From: Saprospiraceae bacterium
Lineage (GTDB): Bacteria; Bacteroidota; Bacteroidia; Chitinophagales; Saprospiraceae
Length of the DNA stretch: 64,000 bases
Direction of reading: 5' to 3'
Assembly: GCA_016715985.1 (NCBI GenBank)
Contig: JADJXD010000001.1
Span: 930,001 to 994,000, forward strand
In this document: positions 1-8,357 of the stretch, one piece after another
Position numbering within the stretch: the first letter of the stretch is position 1
Layout of the letters: every line of letters begins with the position of its first letter
Notes under the pieces: generated by a model
Seen by the model: only the letters and a program-made list of their open reading frames with translations
Told to the model about the DNA's origin: nothing
Databases searched by the model: none
Made by a program: the position numbers and the translations under genes

Positions 1-1308
1 GGTGGATGGTGTACCGCCCGGAAAACTCCAGAGCCTGGTCGATGCGCCTGTAGATGCATCTGTATATTGAACCTGTCCGGGGATGCATTGAGAAATAACA
101 TTGTAAGTAAAATTTGCCAAAGGTGCCGATACAGGTGTACAGGTAGAAAGACATGAAGCACTGAGATATTCAGATTGAATGGCATTAATGGACAATGAAG
201 ACCAGGTTGTGGTGTTATTAACAGCCGGAGCCATGATAAAACCAGATCCGACGCCGTCGTGCTCAGCACTAAAATTGTGTCCAACTTCATGGGCCATCAA
301 CACTCTCTTAAAATTTGCATTGGAAGTAAAATCCTGAAGAACATTATACCTGAATGATGAACACAATACTCCTTGACCAAAAGCAATTCCAACTACATTA
401 TCATTTAAATTTCTCCTTGTCCATAAAGACGCCAGGTTATGTGTCTGATTTAGTCCTCCTCCGAGTGCCCAACTTCTGAAAGAAAACAAAAGTGTATTTG
501 GGTCAGTACTAGTTGTCCACGGATCGCAGGTAGAGCAGGATGATATCCACTGCTGTTGCATCTGAAACTGGATTTCATCCGCAAATTCGTTGTCATAATT
601 TCCTTGTACATTATTTAATACACCAATATTATGATTCTGTACACCTACAGCTCCTCCGTATTGAGTAAACATAGAAAAATCAGATGCAGTAGAGTATAAT
701 ATGAGATAACAACCACCCGGCATCCTCTCGCCAGATGACTGATGACTTCTTTTTATTTTTTCAGTTTCTGACCTGACTTCTTCATAGCCGCATTTTTTTT
801 CCAATCCGGGACGGATATCTTTTGCGCTATACAAGACGTATTCATCAGCTTTAGCGTTTTGAACAAAATGACTTACGGGCTCTATATTATAATATTCATT
901 GCCCGCCATTATATATCCATAAATAAAATTGTGGTTGAAAGTCAGACTCACCTTACTTTCAGGCCTTCCGATGACATAACCCTTCATTGGAAGAGCACTA
1001 AACCCTCTGGTATGTTCGACACCATTTTCGGTAGCGATACTGGTAACATAATCCGGTCCTAATACACCGGAATTTTCAAGATAAAGATTCCAGACTCTTC
1101 CGTTTCCGAGATCAAGTGTATATTCATTATTCCTGTCTGCGGACTTAATCTGATTATAAATCATTGCTGAATTAATATTCAACACTTCGTAATCGGAAAA
1201 TTGCTCTTCCAAAGCTTGGTATTCAATAATACTTTGAGAAGTCAAATAACCGGTTGAAAAAAACAATACGGCGATGAATATCCGTGTTATACGCAAGAAT
1301 AGCTGCAT
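1..1308 (-). CDS. Secreted reprolysin-like zinc metalloprotease with PKD domain (3' end outside window)
   Basis: The frame is open from ATG at 1308 to the window edge (436 codons) with no stop. Residues 1-26 form a signal peptide. The zinc site HEVGHNFSAEHD gives ligands His340, His344 and His350 with catalytic Glu341, followed by a Met-turn Met359 in an IMAP context. This is the HExxHxxxxxHD pattern of metzincins, closest to the M12B reprolysin type often seen in Bacteroidota. From about residue 395 the sequence resembles a PKD domain (a YTDAS strand, then a WSFPGG motif). The missing C-terminus probably carries more PKD modules and a T9SS sorting domain (inference). Expected role: secreted protein degradation. 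The ATG start was chosen because the signal peptide begins there. Confidence 0.85.
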   Translation of the reverse strand, partial: MQLFLRITRIFIAVLFFSTGYLTSQSIIEYQALEEQFSDYEVLNINSAMIYNQIKSADRNNEYTLDLGNGRVWNLYLENSGVLGPDYVTSIATENGVEHTRGFSALPMKGYVIGRPESKVSLTFNHNFIYGYIMAGNEYYNIEPVSHFVQNAKADEYVLYSAKDIRPGLEKKCGYEEVRSETEKIKRSHQSSGERMPGGCYLILYSTASDFSMFTQYGGAVGVQNHNIGVLNNVQGNYDNEFADEIQFQMQQQWISSCSTCDPWTTSTDPNTLLFSFRSWALGGGLNQTHNLASLWTRRNLNDNVVGIAFGQGVLCSSFRYNVLQDFTSNANFKRVLMAHEVGHNFSAEHDGVGSGFIMAPAVNNTTTWSSLSINAIQSEYLSASCLSTCTPVSAPLANFTYNVISQCIPGQVQYTDASTGASTRLWSFPGGTPST

Positions 1309-1671
1309 TTTAAAGGTTGCTGTTAAGTTATAAAATAAGCGAAAACAATATTGCAAGGGATTGAACTGAAAAGAGGCACAAAATAGAAAAAATTTATAAT
1401 CTATTAAAATTATTATTTAAAATAGATGCCAATTTCTTTTAATGTGTCTTTTGTACTACTAATCAAATCATATATATAAAAGATTCAAAAACCTTCATCT
1501 TTCAGTTAAAGCATTCATCTTTGAAAAGACACCAAAATGGCTATTAACCTCCATGTTTCTTTATGAATGTTGAAGTAATTTATTCATATCCAAATACTTG
1601 AAGTGAAACAAAACCATGAATTTCAACCGCTGGAGTTATTTATAAATGAATTAATATTCCTTTATTAAAAG
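1309..1671. other. AT-rich intergenic region, no gene seen
   Basis: About 360 bases upstream of the metalloprotease and downstream of the DUF2911 gene. No coding frame, tRNA or convincing repeat was recognised. It should hold the metalloprotease promoter, but I could not assign a clear TAnnTTTG box. Confidence 0.4.
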
Positions 1672-1672
1672 C

Positions 1673-1707
1673 AAAAAGGAGCAGAAAATAGTCTCTGCCC
1701 CTTTTTT
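1673..1707 (-). terminator. Rho-independent terminator of the DUF2911 gene
   Basis: Arms AAAAAGGaGCAGA and TCTGCcCCTTTTT pair with a single A/C mismatch around an 8-base loop. On the minus strand the second arm ends in a T run. It lies 40 bases after the stop of the gene at 1747. Confidence 0.7.
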
Positions 1708-1746
1708 ACGTAGAAATAAAAATCCTTTATCTTAACCCTGAATTGG

Positions 1747-2607
1747 TTATTTTTTAGATTTCATACTCCATTGTTTGATGGAGTCTTCATTCATTTTGAT
1801 GTAATCCGCATTACCAGCTTCTTTTGACATAGCAAGAGATTTATTTGCTGTTTCAATAGCTCCTTTAAAATCTCCCAGATCCGCCTGAATCAATGATTTC
1901 TGACGTAAAACCCAAAATTTTTCATTACCCATTTCGATGGATTTATTCATCCATGCCAAAGATTGGTTCAAATCTTTTTTAGCTTCTCTGTAATATCTTG
2001 CTGCATTATAGTAATCTCCTGAAGTAGGACCTCCCATAACCTGTGCAATATTTGCAGAAACTTTTTTGTCTGTTGGTACTTCAACTTTGATGGCTACGTT
2101 AGTATTTTCCCACATCATTTCAAGATGAAAATAATCGTTGGTCAAATGTCCCACATTAATAGTGAAAGTTTCTATACTGTTCGCAAGTTTTGTTGGCGTT
2201 ACCATTACTTTGGCAGCAACTTTTGCATCATCCCAATTTTCCGGAGTACCCCAGTTTTCAGTATCTGAATAAAAGTAAACTTCCCAACTTGCTGCTCCCG
2301 GCTTCGCAAAAATAGCATAGCTGCCTTTTTTAACTTCTGAATCACCTATTTTTACATCGTCGCTAAATGTAATCATAGAGTTTTTGTTTGCGCCTGTTCT
2401 CCACATTGTATTGTAAGGAACAAGATCACCGAATATTTTTCTACCATTCATACTAGGTCTTGAATATTCTAAATTAACAGTTGTAAGGCCCGCAGAATAT
2501 TCCCCTTTAGCTAAAGGACTTGCAGCCGGAGTTTTAATCTGAGCAGACATGTTTAATGAACTTAAACTAAATATCACGAGGCAAAATAAAATTGAAATGT
2601 TCTTCAT
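1747..2607 (-). CDS. DUF2911 domain protein with TPR-like C-terminus, secreted
   Basis: 286 residues with signal peptide 1-22 (cleavage after MSAQ). Residues about 25-170 match the DUF2911 family of Bacteroidota: SPLAKGEYSAG, then YSRPSMNGRKIFGDLVPYN and WRTGANKN motifs. The last 90 residues are helical and TPR-like (DYYNAARYYREAKKDLNQSL and a second unit with ALANAL-like spacing). The family is exported and its function is unknown. A TAnnTTTG-type box (TACATTTG, complement of 2650-2657) lies 40 bases upstream of the start. Monocistronic with its own terminator. Confidence 0.8.
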   Translation of the reverse strand: MKNISILFCLVIFSLSSLNMSAQIKTPAASPLAKGEYSAGLTTVNLEYSRPSMNGRKIFGDLVPYNTMWRTGANKNSMITFSDDVKIGDSEVKKGSYAIFAKPGAASWEVYFYSDTENWGTPENWDDAKVAAKVMVTPTKLANSIETFTINVGHLTNDYFHLEMMWENTNVAIKVEVPTDKKVSANIAQVMGGPTSGDYYNAARYYREAKKDLNQSLAWMNKSIEMGNEKFWVLRQKSLIQADLGDFKGAIETANKSLAMSKEAGNADYIKMNEDSIKQWSMKSKK

Positions 2608-2800
2608 TTGATTTAAAATTTATGATTAAGAAATAAAAATTTGTTTTCACAAATGTAATGAATAAAAATTTTGGAAATTAGTTCACTACACACCTTAACA
2701 TAATATTAATGAGTTTAAAATATTGTACAGAAAAGGTACTTTTACTCAATCAGATCAACAGGACAGTTAAGTTAAAAAAATTCATCTTGGTAAAGTTATC

Positions 2801-3313
2801 TTACTCATTCCCTGAATTTTTGGGTTCAACCGATATCACTTTTAATTTATCTCTTTCTGCTTTAAGCTTTGATTCTCTGGATTCTTTAAATTTTTTCACC
2901 AACAACTCAGTATCCAAAGGCTTTTTATTGATATGTCTGTGAAAAGTTATCAACATGAATTGCACCATATCATCATGATGAAACAATCCTTTTTCTCTCA
3001 GCAAATGCGAAAATCTGGACCCTTCTACAAAATTCCAGTTATACTCCATCCACCGACCAAGCCCAAAATGTAATTTTCTTGCAATTGTCTCTTCATCTGA
3101 TGTCATTAATTTATTTCTGGCATCTGCATCAGTCAGTTTCATTAACTGTGACAGGGCATCATCAATGTCTCTTGGTATATATACTCCATACAATTTGGAT
3201 TTTTTGATATTGCTTTGATACAGTGAATCTGTGGGTGTTGTGATTTTTATCTCTTGTTGTCCGTAAACATTAAAGTTTAGAAACAGAAACATAAAAAGTA
3301 TAACCTTAGCCAT
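2801..3313 (-). CDS. Small exported protein, DUF6794-like
   Basis: 170 residues with a signal peptide ending in NVYGQ at about residue 19. The middle has the pattern YIPRDIDDALSQLMKL, a Gly-Arg-Trp helix (LGRWMEYNW) and HHDDMVQFMLITFHRHI, which recalls the DUF6794 family of Bacteroidota; I recognise this by pattern only. The C-terminal 35 residues are highly charged and Lys-rich. No catalytic motif is apparent. It is followed by the DUF2911 gene on the same strand, about 190 bases away, with no sign of a shared operon. Confidence 0.6.
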   Translation of the reverse strand: MAKVILFMFLFLNFNVYGQQEIKITTPTDSLYQSNIKKSKLYGVYIPRDIDDALSQLMKLTDADARNKLMTSDEETIARKLHFGLGRWMEYNWNFVEGSRFSHLLREKGLFHHDDMVQFMLITFHRHINKKPLDTELLVKKFKESRESKLKAERDKLKVISVEPKNSGNE

Positions 3314-3430
3314 AACTTAAATTTTTTTAGAACTATATTTTTACAATCACTGACATTTAACTTTGGAAAGACTGATTTAGTATATGAAATATAGAAAATT
3401 AACATAAATTTGTAATGGTAAAATTATTCT

Positions 3431-3706
3431 ATGCAAAAATATTTTCAGGAGATACTGATTTTTCAGGCAATTGTCTGGCTGGTTTTTTGGTTTTTGAATG
3501 CTTATATTGCTCATCTGATGACTATAGTGATGGTCCCTATTTTGATTTCCATTCTCGTAATTTCTATGATTGCTGAAAAAATAGAAAAATCCAAAATCGG
3601 AAAGCATTATTTCTGGCTTATGACATTCAGTGCGTTAATACCCGGGCTGATTTACGTTATTGTTATGGCATCTCAGGGATGGAGTATGGAATGGTTACAA
3701 GATTAA
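3431..3706 (+). CDS. Small membrane protein, unknown function
   Basis: 91 residues with three hydrophobic stretches (about 8-28, 30-50 and 62-82) separated by a short charged loop (EKIEKSKIGKH), so probably three membrane helices. A competing minus-strand frame over 3377-3607 has poor, Asn/His-rich composition and was discarded. The gene converges with glgA, whose stop lies 31 bases downstream. No family recognised. Confidence 0.55.
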   Translation: MQKYFQEILIFQAIVWLVFWFLNAYIAHLMTIVMVPILISILVISMIAEKIEKSKIGKHYFWLMTFSALIPGLIYVIVMASQGWSMEWLQD

Positions 3707-3736
3707 TTTAATTTTAACCCTGAATCGGATCATAAT

Positions 3737-5164
3737 TTAAATAACCATTTTATAGACAGATTTATATTTTTCTGCTGATTTATCCCAAGAGAAATCCAAA
3801 GACATAGCCGCTTTTACTGTTTTATTTTTAAAAGTGGGGTTCAGATATACATCATAGGCACGACCTACACCATGCAACATTTGCTCAAAATCCATATCAT
3901 CAAAAGTAAATCCTACACCACCTTCCAAAGAAACATCCTTTACACTATCTTTGAGTCCGCCCGTGGATCTCACTATCGGAAGTGTGCCGTATCGCATGGC
4001 GAACATTTGATTTAAGCCGCATGGTTCCACTCTGGAAGGCATCAGGAGAAAATCACAGGCTGCATAAATCTGGTGCGCCAATCCTTCATTATAAGATAAC
4101 ATACAGGCTACATGTTCCGGATGTCTGTACGAAACGGTTTGAATTGCATTTTCAATTGCTTTATCCCCGGTACCCAAAATTATAAAATTGACATTTCGGT
4201 GTCGTGAAAGCCAGGTATCTGCCAATCCTGCAATGAACTCAGCACCTTTCTCATGAACCAACCGACCTATAAATCCGTAAAGAGGTAGCTCCGGATTGAG
4301 TTTTGCCTTTTTACAAAGTGCCAGTTTATTTTCTCTTTTGAAAGCTATCTCATCTTTTTTGAGATTAACATCAAGCATCGGGTCGGTTTTTGGATCCCAA
4401 ACCTCATTATCTATTCCATTTAAAATACCAATACATTTCGCATATTCCGTTCTGAATAATTGCTCCAACCCAAAGGAATTGTACATCAATTCATTCAGAT
4501 AATTCTGAGATACTGTGGTTACAAAATTTGAACACCTTACGGCACAAGCAAGTGGATTGATGGTGTTATTCCAGTCTAAAAATCCTGTTTTCCAATTATC
4601 GTATTGAGGAAGTAAATTAGATTTGCTCCAGCTAAATGCACCCTGATACCTTTCATTGTGAATTGTAAAAACGGTCGGTATATGACTCAAGCCCTGAAAT
4701 TCATAACAATATTTCATCATAAAAGGTATAAGTCCTGTGTGGTGGTCGTGGCAATGTATAATATCTGCCGGGACTTTACTGTCTCTCATCCAGATCAAAA
4801 AAGCTCTTTGAAAAGCGAGATTTCTTTCTATTTCATCGCCAAAATAATTGCCGTTCTTACCTGCATAGACACCAAATCTATCAAATTTGCCTGGAATATT
4901 TATAGTATAAAATGGAAAACCCAATACATCATCTATATAATATCGAACTTCAAAATACAGATATTCACTCCCTAAATGAAAATTTCCTTGAAATGCAATT
5001 TTGTATAACTTGTTTTCAAACCACGGCATATCATAACCCGGCATTACGACGGAAGCTTCGACGCCAGCTTTTCTAAGATACTTCGGTAATGATCCTACAA
5101 CATCAGCTAATCCACCGACTTTGGCAACCGGATAGCATTCAGCGCTTGTGAAAAATACTTTCAT
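3737..5164 (-). CDS. glgA: Glycogen synthase (ADP-glucose:glucan glucosyltransferase)
   Basis: 475 residues, normal for bacterial GlgA. It extends alpha-1,4-glucan chains from ADP-glucose in the cytoplasm (GT5 family). The N-terminus carries the diagnostic KVGGLADV sugar-nucleotide motif at residues 16-23. DIIHCHDHHTGLIP and TIHNERYQG follow in the N-terminal Rossmann domain. FIGRLVHEKGAEFI and the PSRVEPCGLNQMFAMRYG stretch with STGGL form the C-terminal nucleotide-binding domain. No other glycogen genes are adjacent, so it is probably transcribed alone. Confidence 0.93.
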   Translation of the reverse strand: MKVFFTSAECYPVAKVGGLADVVGSLPKYLRKAGVEASVVMPGYDMPWFENKLYKIAFQGNFHLGSEYLYFEVRYYIDDVLGFPFYTINIPGKFDRFGVYAGKNGNYFGDEIERNLAFQRAFLIWMRDSKVPADIIHCHDHHTGLIPFMMKYCYEFQGLSHIPTVFTIHNERYQGAFSWSKSNLLPQYDNWKTGFLDWNNTINPLACAVRCSNFVTTVSQNYLNELMYNSFGLEQLFRTEYAKCIGILNGIDNEVWDPKTDPMLDVNLKKDEIAFKRENKLALCKKAKLNPELPLYGFIGRLVHEKGAEFIAGLADTWLSRHRNVNFIILGTGDKAIENAIQTVSYRHPEHVACMLSYNEGLAHQIYAACDFLLMPSRVEPCGLNQMFAMRYGTLPIVRSTGGLKDSVKDVSLEGGVGFTFDDMDFEQMLHGVGRAYDVYLNPTFKNKTVKAAMSLDFSWDKSAEKYKSVYKMVI

Positions 5165-5310
5165 TTATATTGGTTTAGAGTGTAAATATTTTTTAATCTG
5201 AAAGGTAAAGTTAACAAAGGCGTTGATAAATTTCAGAATTCATTATGGAAAAAAAGTAAAACCTGAAGAATAAAAATTTTGACTTTACTAAAACCTTAAC
5301 CCTGATTAAA

Positions 5311-5352
5311 AAAGGGAAGGGGATGAAACTGATGTTTCATCCCCTTCCCTTT
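5311..5352 (-). terminator. Strong terminator of the OmpA-like lipoprotein gene
   Basis: A perfect 18-base-pair stem (5311-5328 with 5335-5352) around a six-base loop; arms AAAGGGAAGGGGATGAAA and its exact complement. On the minus strand the hairpin runs into a T-rich stretch. It lies 43 bases past the stop at 5395. Confidence 0.85.
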
Positions 5353-5394
5353 AAATTTATCTAAAAATACTGACTATTATCAGAGATCTTGTAA

Positions 5395-6312
5395 TTATTT
5401 AGATGCCGGAGCTTCCATTAATTTAAAGAACTGATCAAGCTTAGGCAATACGATTATTTCTGTTCTTCTGTTCTGAGCTCTTCCTGCAGACGTAGAATTG
5501 GCTGCTTTGGAAACATACTCTGATCTGCCCCCGGCAGTCATTCTGTCCGGTGAAACTTTGTATTTTCCTTGAAGCGTTCTTACTACGGCAGTTGCTCTTT
5601 TAGCACTTAAATCCCAGTTATCTGCAATACATTCTGTTGCAATCGGAACGTTATCGGTGTGACCTTCAACCAAAATATCCAATTCTTTTTGGTCATTCAG
5701 AATTGAAGCAATTTTACCTAAAACTTTTTCAGCTGCCGGATTGATCACAGCAGAACCGGATTTGAATAAAAGGTTGTCAGACAATGAGATATAAACAACT
5801 CCTTTTTTCACTTCAATAGTCACATCCTGATCATTAAAGTCACTCAAAGATCTCTTAAGATTCATAACTAATGCAAGGTTCACTGAATCTTTATACTGCA
5901 TAGACTTGGTCATGTCTTTGATGTACTGACTTTGCTGATTGATTTGTTCCAATGATTTGTTGATACTTTCAGCACCTGCTCTGCTGATAACAGACAATGA
6001 TGTTAACTGATCCAATAAGCTTTTGTTAGTATTTTTTAATAAGTCAAGTTGATCCTGCGCTAATTTTAGTTTAGCATTTGAGTTATTCAGATCCTGGGTA
6101 GCTGTAGCCAGTTTTCCGTTACAGTCAGTCAGCTTTTTGTTAAGATCCAGCAATTGTTGTTCCAGGTCTCTGTTTCTTTCTTCACACTGAGCAAGTAATG
6201 TTTTTTGTGCTTCTAAAGCTGCTTCTGCATCAGCCAATTTTTTCTTGCTTACACACGATGAAGCCGAAACGATCACCAGTGTTAAAATAAATAAATTCCT
6301 TATCGCTCTCAT
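5395..6312 (-). CDS. OmpA-family peptidoglycan-binding outer-membrane lipoprotein
   Basis: 305 residues. The signal peptide ends in the lipobox SASSC (Cys20), so the protein should be lipidated and anchored in the outer membrane. Residues about 25-135 form a long coiled coil with heptads of Leu, Lys and Gln. Residues about 175-295 are an OmpA/MotB C-terminal domain: LLFKSGSAVI, EGHTDNVP, NWDLSAKRA and GRAQNRRTEI, the last two holding the Asp and Arg that bind diaminopimelate. Expected role: tethering the outer membrane to peptidoglycan. It is monocistronic, with its own promoter candidate and a very strong terminator, suggesting high expression. Confidence 0.9.
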   Translation of the reverse strand: MRAIRNLFILTLVIVSASSCVSKKKLADAEAALEAQKTLLAQCEERNRDLEQQLLDLNKKLTDCNGKLATATQDLNNSNAKLKLAQDQLDLLKNTNKSLLDQLTSLSVISRAGAESINKSLEQINQQSQYIKDMTKSMQYKDSVNLALVMNLKRSLSDFNDQDVTIEVKKGVVYISLSDNLLFKSGSAVINPAAEKVLGKIASILNDQKELDILVEGHTDNVPIATECIADNWDLSAKRATAVVRTLQGKYKVSPDRMTAGGRSEYVSKAANSTSAGRAQNRRTEIIVLPKLDQFFKLMEAPASK

Positions 6313-6351
6313 ACTTTACTTTTTTGGTTTGTTAAAATTTTAAAATGAGTG

Positions 6352-6382
6352 CAAATATAAAATCAAAATCCAAAATATCACA
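6352..6382 (-). promoter_or_regulatory. Candidate Bacteroidota promoter of the OmpA-like gene
   Basis: On the minus strand, TATATTTG (complement of 6352-6359) fits the -7 consensus TAnnTTTG. TGTG 19 bases further upstream is a 3 of 4 match to the -33 TTTG box. The start codon is 40 bases downstream. Confidence 0.45.
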
Positions 6383-6527
6383 GAATATTTCCATTTATAT
6401 TTGTAACTACAATATAGGGAATCATGATTTTTGGAAATAAAATCAACAAGAAGATGTCATTTGTTATATTTACATCAGACATTTTAATTGCGTAACGATT
6501 TTTTTATTACATTTAAAAGCATATGCT

Positions 6528-7346
6528 ATGAAAATCCAATTTTCAGATAGTTTTCTGACCGTTTTTGAGAGTGCACTTTACCGAACCTGTACGACAGTAA
6601 TTGATCTTTCAAATGCAGTTCTGTTGGTAGATCCTAATTGGCTTCCTGCTGAAATTCAGGTCATAAAGGATTTTATACAAAAAAAATATAATAATGTGCC
6701 TTTGTATATTCTGTTCACACACTCGGATTATGACCATATCATCGGTTGGAAAGCTTTTCCGGAAGCCACCGTAATTTCATCGGAGGCATTTGTTGCAAAT
6801 GATAAAAAAGATGATATTTTATTGCAAATAAAAAATTTTGATAACACATATTATATCAGGCGCCCATATCCTATTCTATATCCGGAGGCTGACATTATCA
6901 TTTCCCAAGATATTACTACCCTCCAATTGGGATTCTATACAATAATTTTTTATCATGCAATCGGACATGTGAAAGATGGACTTTTTGCAATCATTCCGGA
7001 ATTAAATATCTGGATTGCAGGAGATTATCTGAGCAATATTGAGATTCCTATGATAGACCATGATTATCATTCATATGTCGAAACGATCAAAAAAGCTACA
7101 GAAATATCTGAAAAGTACAATATCCAATATCTGATTACCGGCCATGGAGATATAGCGATTGGTCCATTTGAAATTAAAAGAAGAATAGAAAATGATTCCC
7201 GATATTTAGATGATATATCTTCATATAAGAATATAATATCAAAAGAGTTTCATCCCAGACTTTTAAATGATTATGACCAAAACCCTGAAATATTCAAAAT
7301 ACATGAAGCTAATTTATTAAACATTAGTAAATCTGATTTTGAATAA
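6528..7346 (+). CDS. Metallo-beta-lactamase-fold hydrolase
   Basis: 272 residues, no signal peptide, so cytoplasmic. The HxHxDH motif of the fold appears in the variant form HSDYDH (His65, Asp69, His70), in which the second His is replaced by Asp. Further expected elements follow: FYHAIGHVKDG, the metal-bridging Asp in WIAGDYLSN and the late His in LITGHGD. The substrate cannot be told from sequence; the C-terminal 70 residues are charged and helical and match no domain I know. The missing second His may change metal content. It diverges from the OmpA-like gene across a 215-base spacer. Confidence 0.75.
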   Translation: MKIQFSDSFLTVFESALYRTCTTVIDLSNAVLLVDPNWLPAEIQVIKDFIQKKYNNVPLYILFTHSDYDHIIGWKAFPEATVISSEAFVANDKKDDILLQIKNFDNTYYIRRPYPILYPEADIIISQDITTLQLGFYTIIFYHAIGHVKDGLFAIIPELNIWIAGDYLSNIEIPMIDHDYHSYVETIKKATEISEKYNIQYLITGHGDIAIGPFEIKRRIENDSRYLDDISSYKNIISKEFHPRLLNDYDQNPEIFKIHEANLLNISKSDFE

Positions 7347-7456
7347 TCAGGTGATGTAATTCATCAACTTCAAAATTAATTTTTTTAGGACTGGAGTGAT
7401 TCTTTAAAGAGTTTTTTATCTTGTGCCTTTATTTAAATTTCAAAAACAATTATTAA

Positions 7457-8164
7457 ATGAAACATTTATTTTCCTTTGCTTTGGTATTAATGGGATTTTC
7501 AGCACTTGCCCAAAAACAAATAGTTTGGTTTGATACGGGACTTAAAGTACAGTACGGTGCTGCGGGCTTTTATAATAAAGCGATCGGCGATTCAGATATT
7601 TATGATTACAAAATATCAACAGGTTACGGATTTGGCGGAAAAATAGGAATCAATTTCGGGTATAACGGATTGGCTATTGATATTATGAGATCTTCCGCTA
7701 AACAGGAAATTGAAAAAGGAAGTACTTTACCTACTATCAACTGGACTTCGACAGATATTTATCTATTGTACAGAAATGCTAAAAATCTCGGATATTTTGA
7801 GATAGGTCCGAAAGTAGCATTTGTCAGTAAAGTAGAAGACAACATCAGCGGTGGCGTAAGCGAAAGAACATCAGAATACAATGATAAGTTGTTTTCCGGT
7901 GTTATTGGTTTTGGAGCCAATGTTATCGGAAATGATGGCAGATTCAGCGGGATTCTGGGATTGAGATTTGAGTATGCCTTTAATGACTTCGTAGGCGGTT
8001 CAGGAATAGAAACCAATGCACCTCTGAGAGATGCGTCTGTATATGCCAATGGATACTCGAAATCAAATGTTGCTTTTGCAGGATTAGTTTTTGAACTAAA
8101 CTGGGGTATCGGATATTTTGGAAAAGCGCAATGTGGTGGTAGATCCAAATTTGTGATGTTCTAA
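7457..8164 (+). CDS. Probable outer-membrane beta-barrel protein
   Basis: 235 residues with signal peptide MKHLFSFALVLMGFSALAQ. The rest alternates hydrophobic and polar residues with many Gly and Tyr (KVQYGAAGFYNKA, GGKIGINFGYNGLAIDI, GILGLRFEYAFND), as expected for an 8-10-strand barrel of the PorT or OmpW kind. I cannot name the family. The ending GRSKFVMF shows that the last strand is not the usual C-terminal Phe strand. It stands alone and has its own terminator. Confidence 0.65.
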   Translation: MKHLFSFALVLMGFSALAQKQIVWFDTGLKVQYGAAGFYNKAIGDSDIYDYKISTGYGFGGKIGINFGYNGLAIDIMRSSAKQEIEKGSTLPTINWTSTDIYLLYRNAKNLGYFEIGPKVAFVSKVEDNISGGVSERTSEYNDKLFSGVIGFGANVIGNDGRFSGILGLRFEYAFNDFVGGSGIETNAPLRDASVYANGYSKSNVAFAGLVFELNWGIGYFGKAQCGGRSKFVMF

Positions 8165-8185
8165 TAAAACAAGTTTAAACTATCT

Positions 8186-8226
8186 AAAAAAAGCAGACCT
8201 GATTTATTTCGGATCTGCTTTTTTTT
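8186..8226 (+). terminator. Terminator of the beta-barrel gene
   Basis: Arms AAAAAAAGCAGAcC and GGaTCTGCTTTTTTT flank an 11-base loop and the hairpin ends in nine T. It lies 22 bases after the stop at 8164. Confidence 0.75.
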
Positions 8227-8357
8227 TGATATCACTTTAAAGTTATGGAGTACAACAGAAACGGTAAAAACAAAGTCGGTTAACTGCAATCAAAAAAAAA
8301 TAACGAAACGTGTAAAATAGTATTTTCAGACAACTCATTTTTAAAATACTTCAGAAT

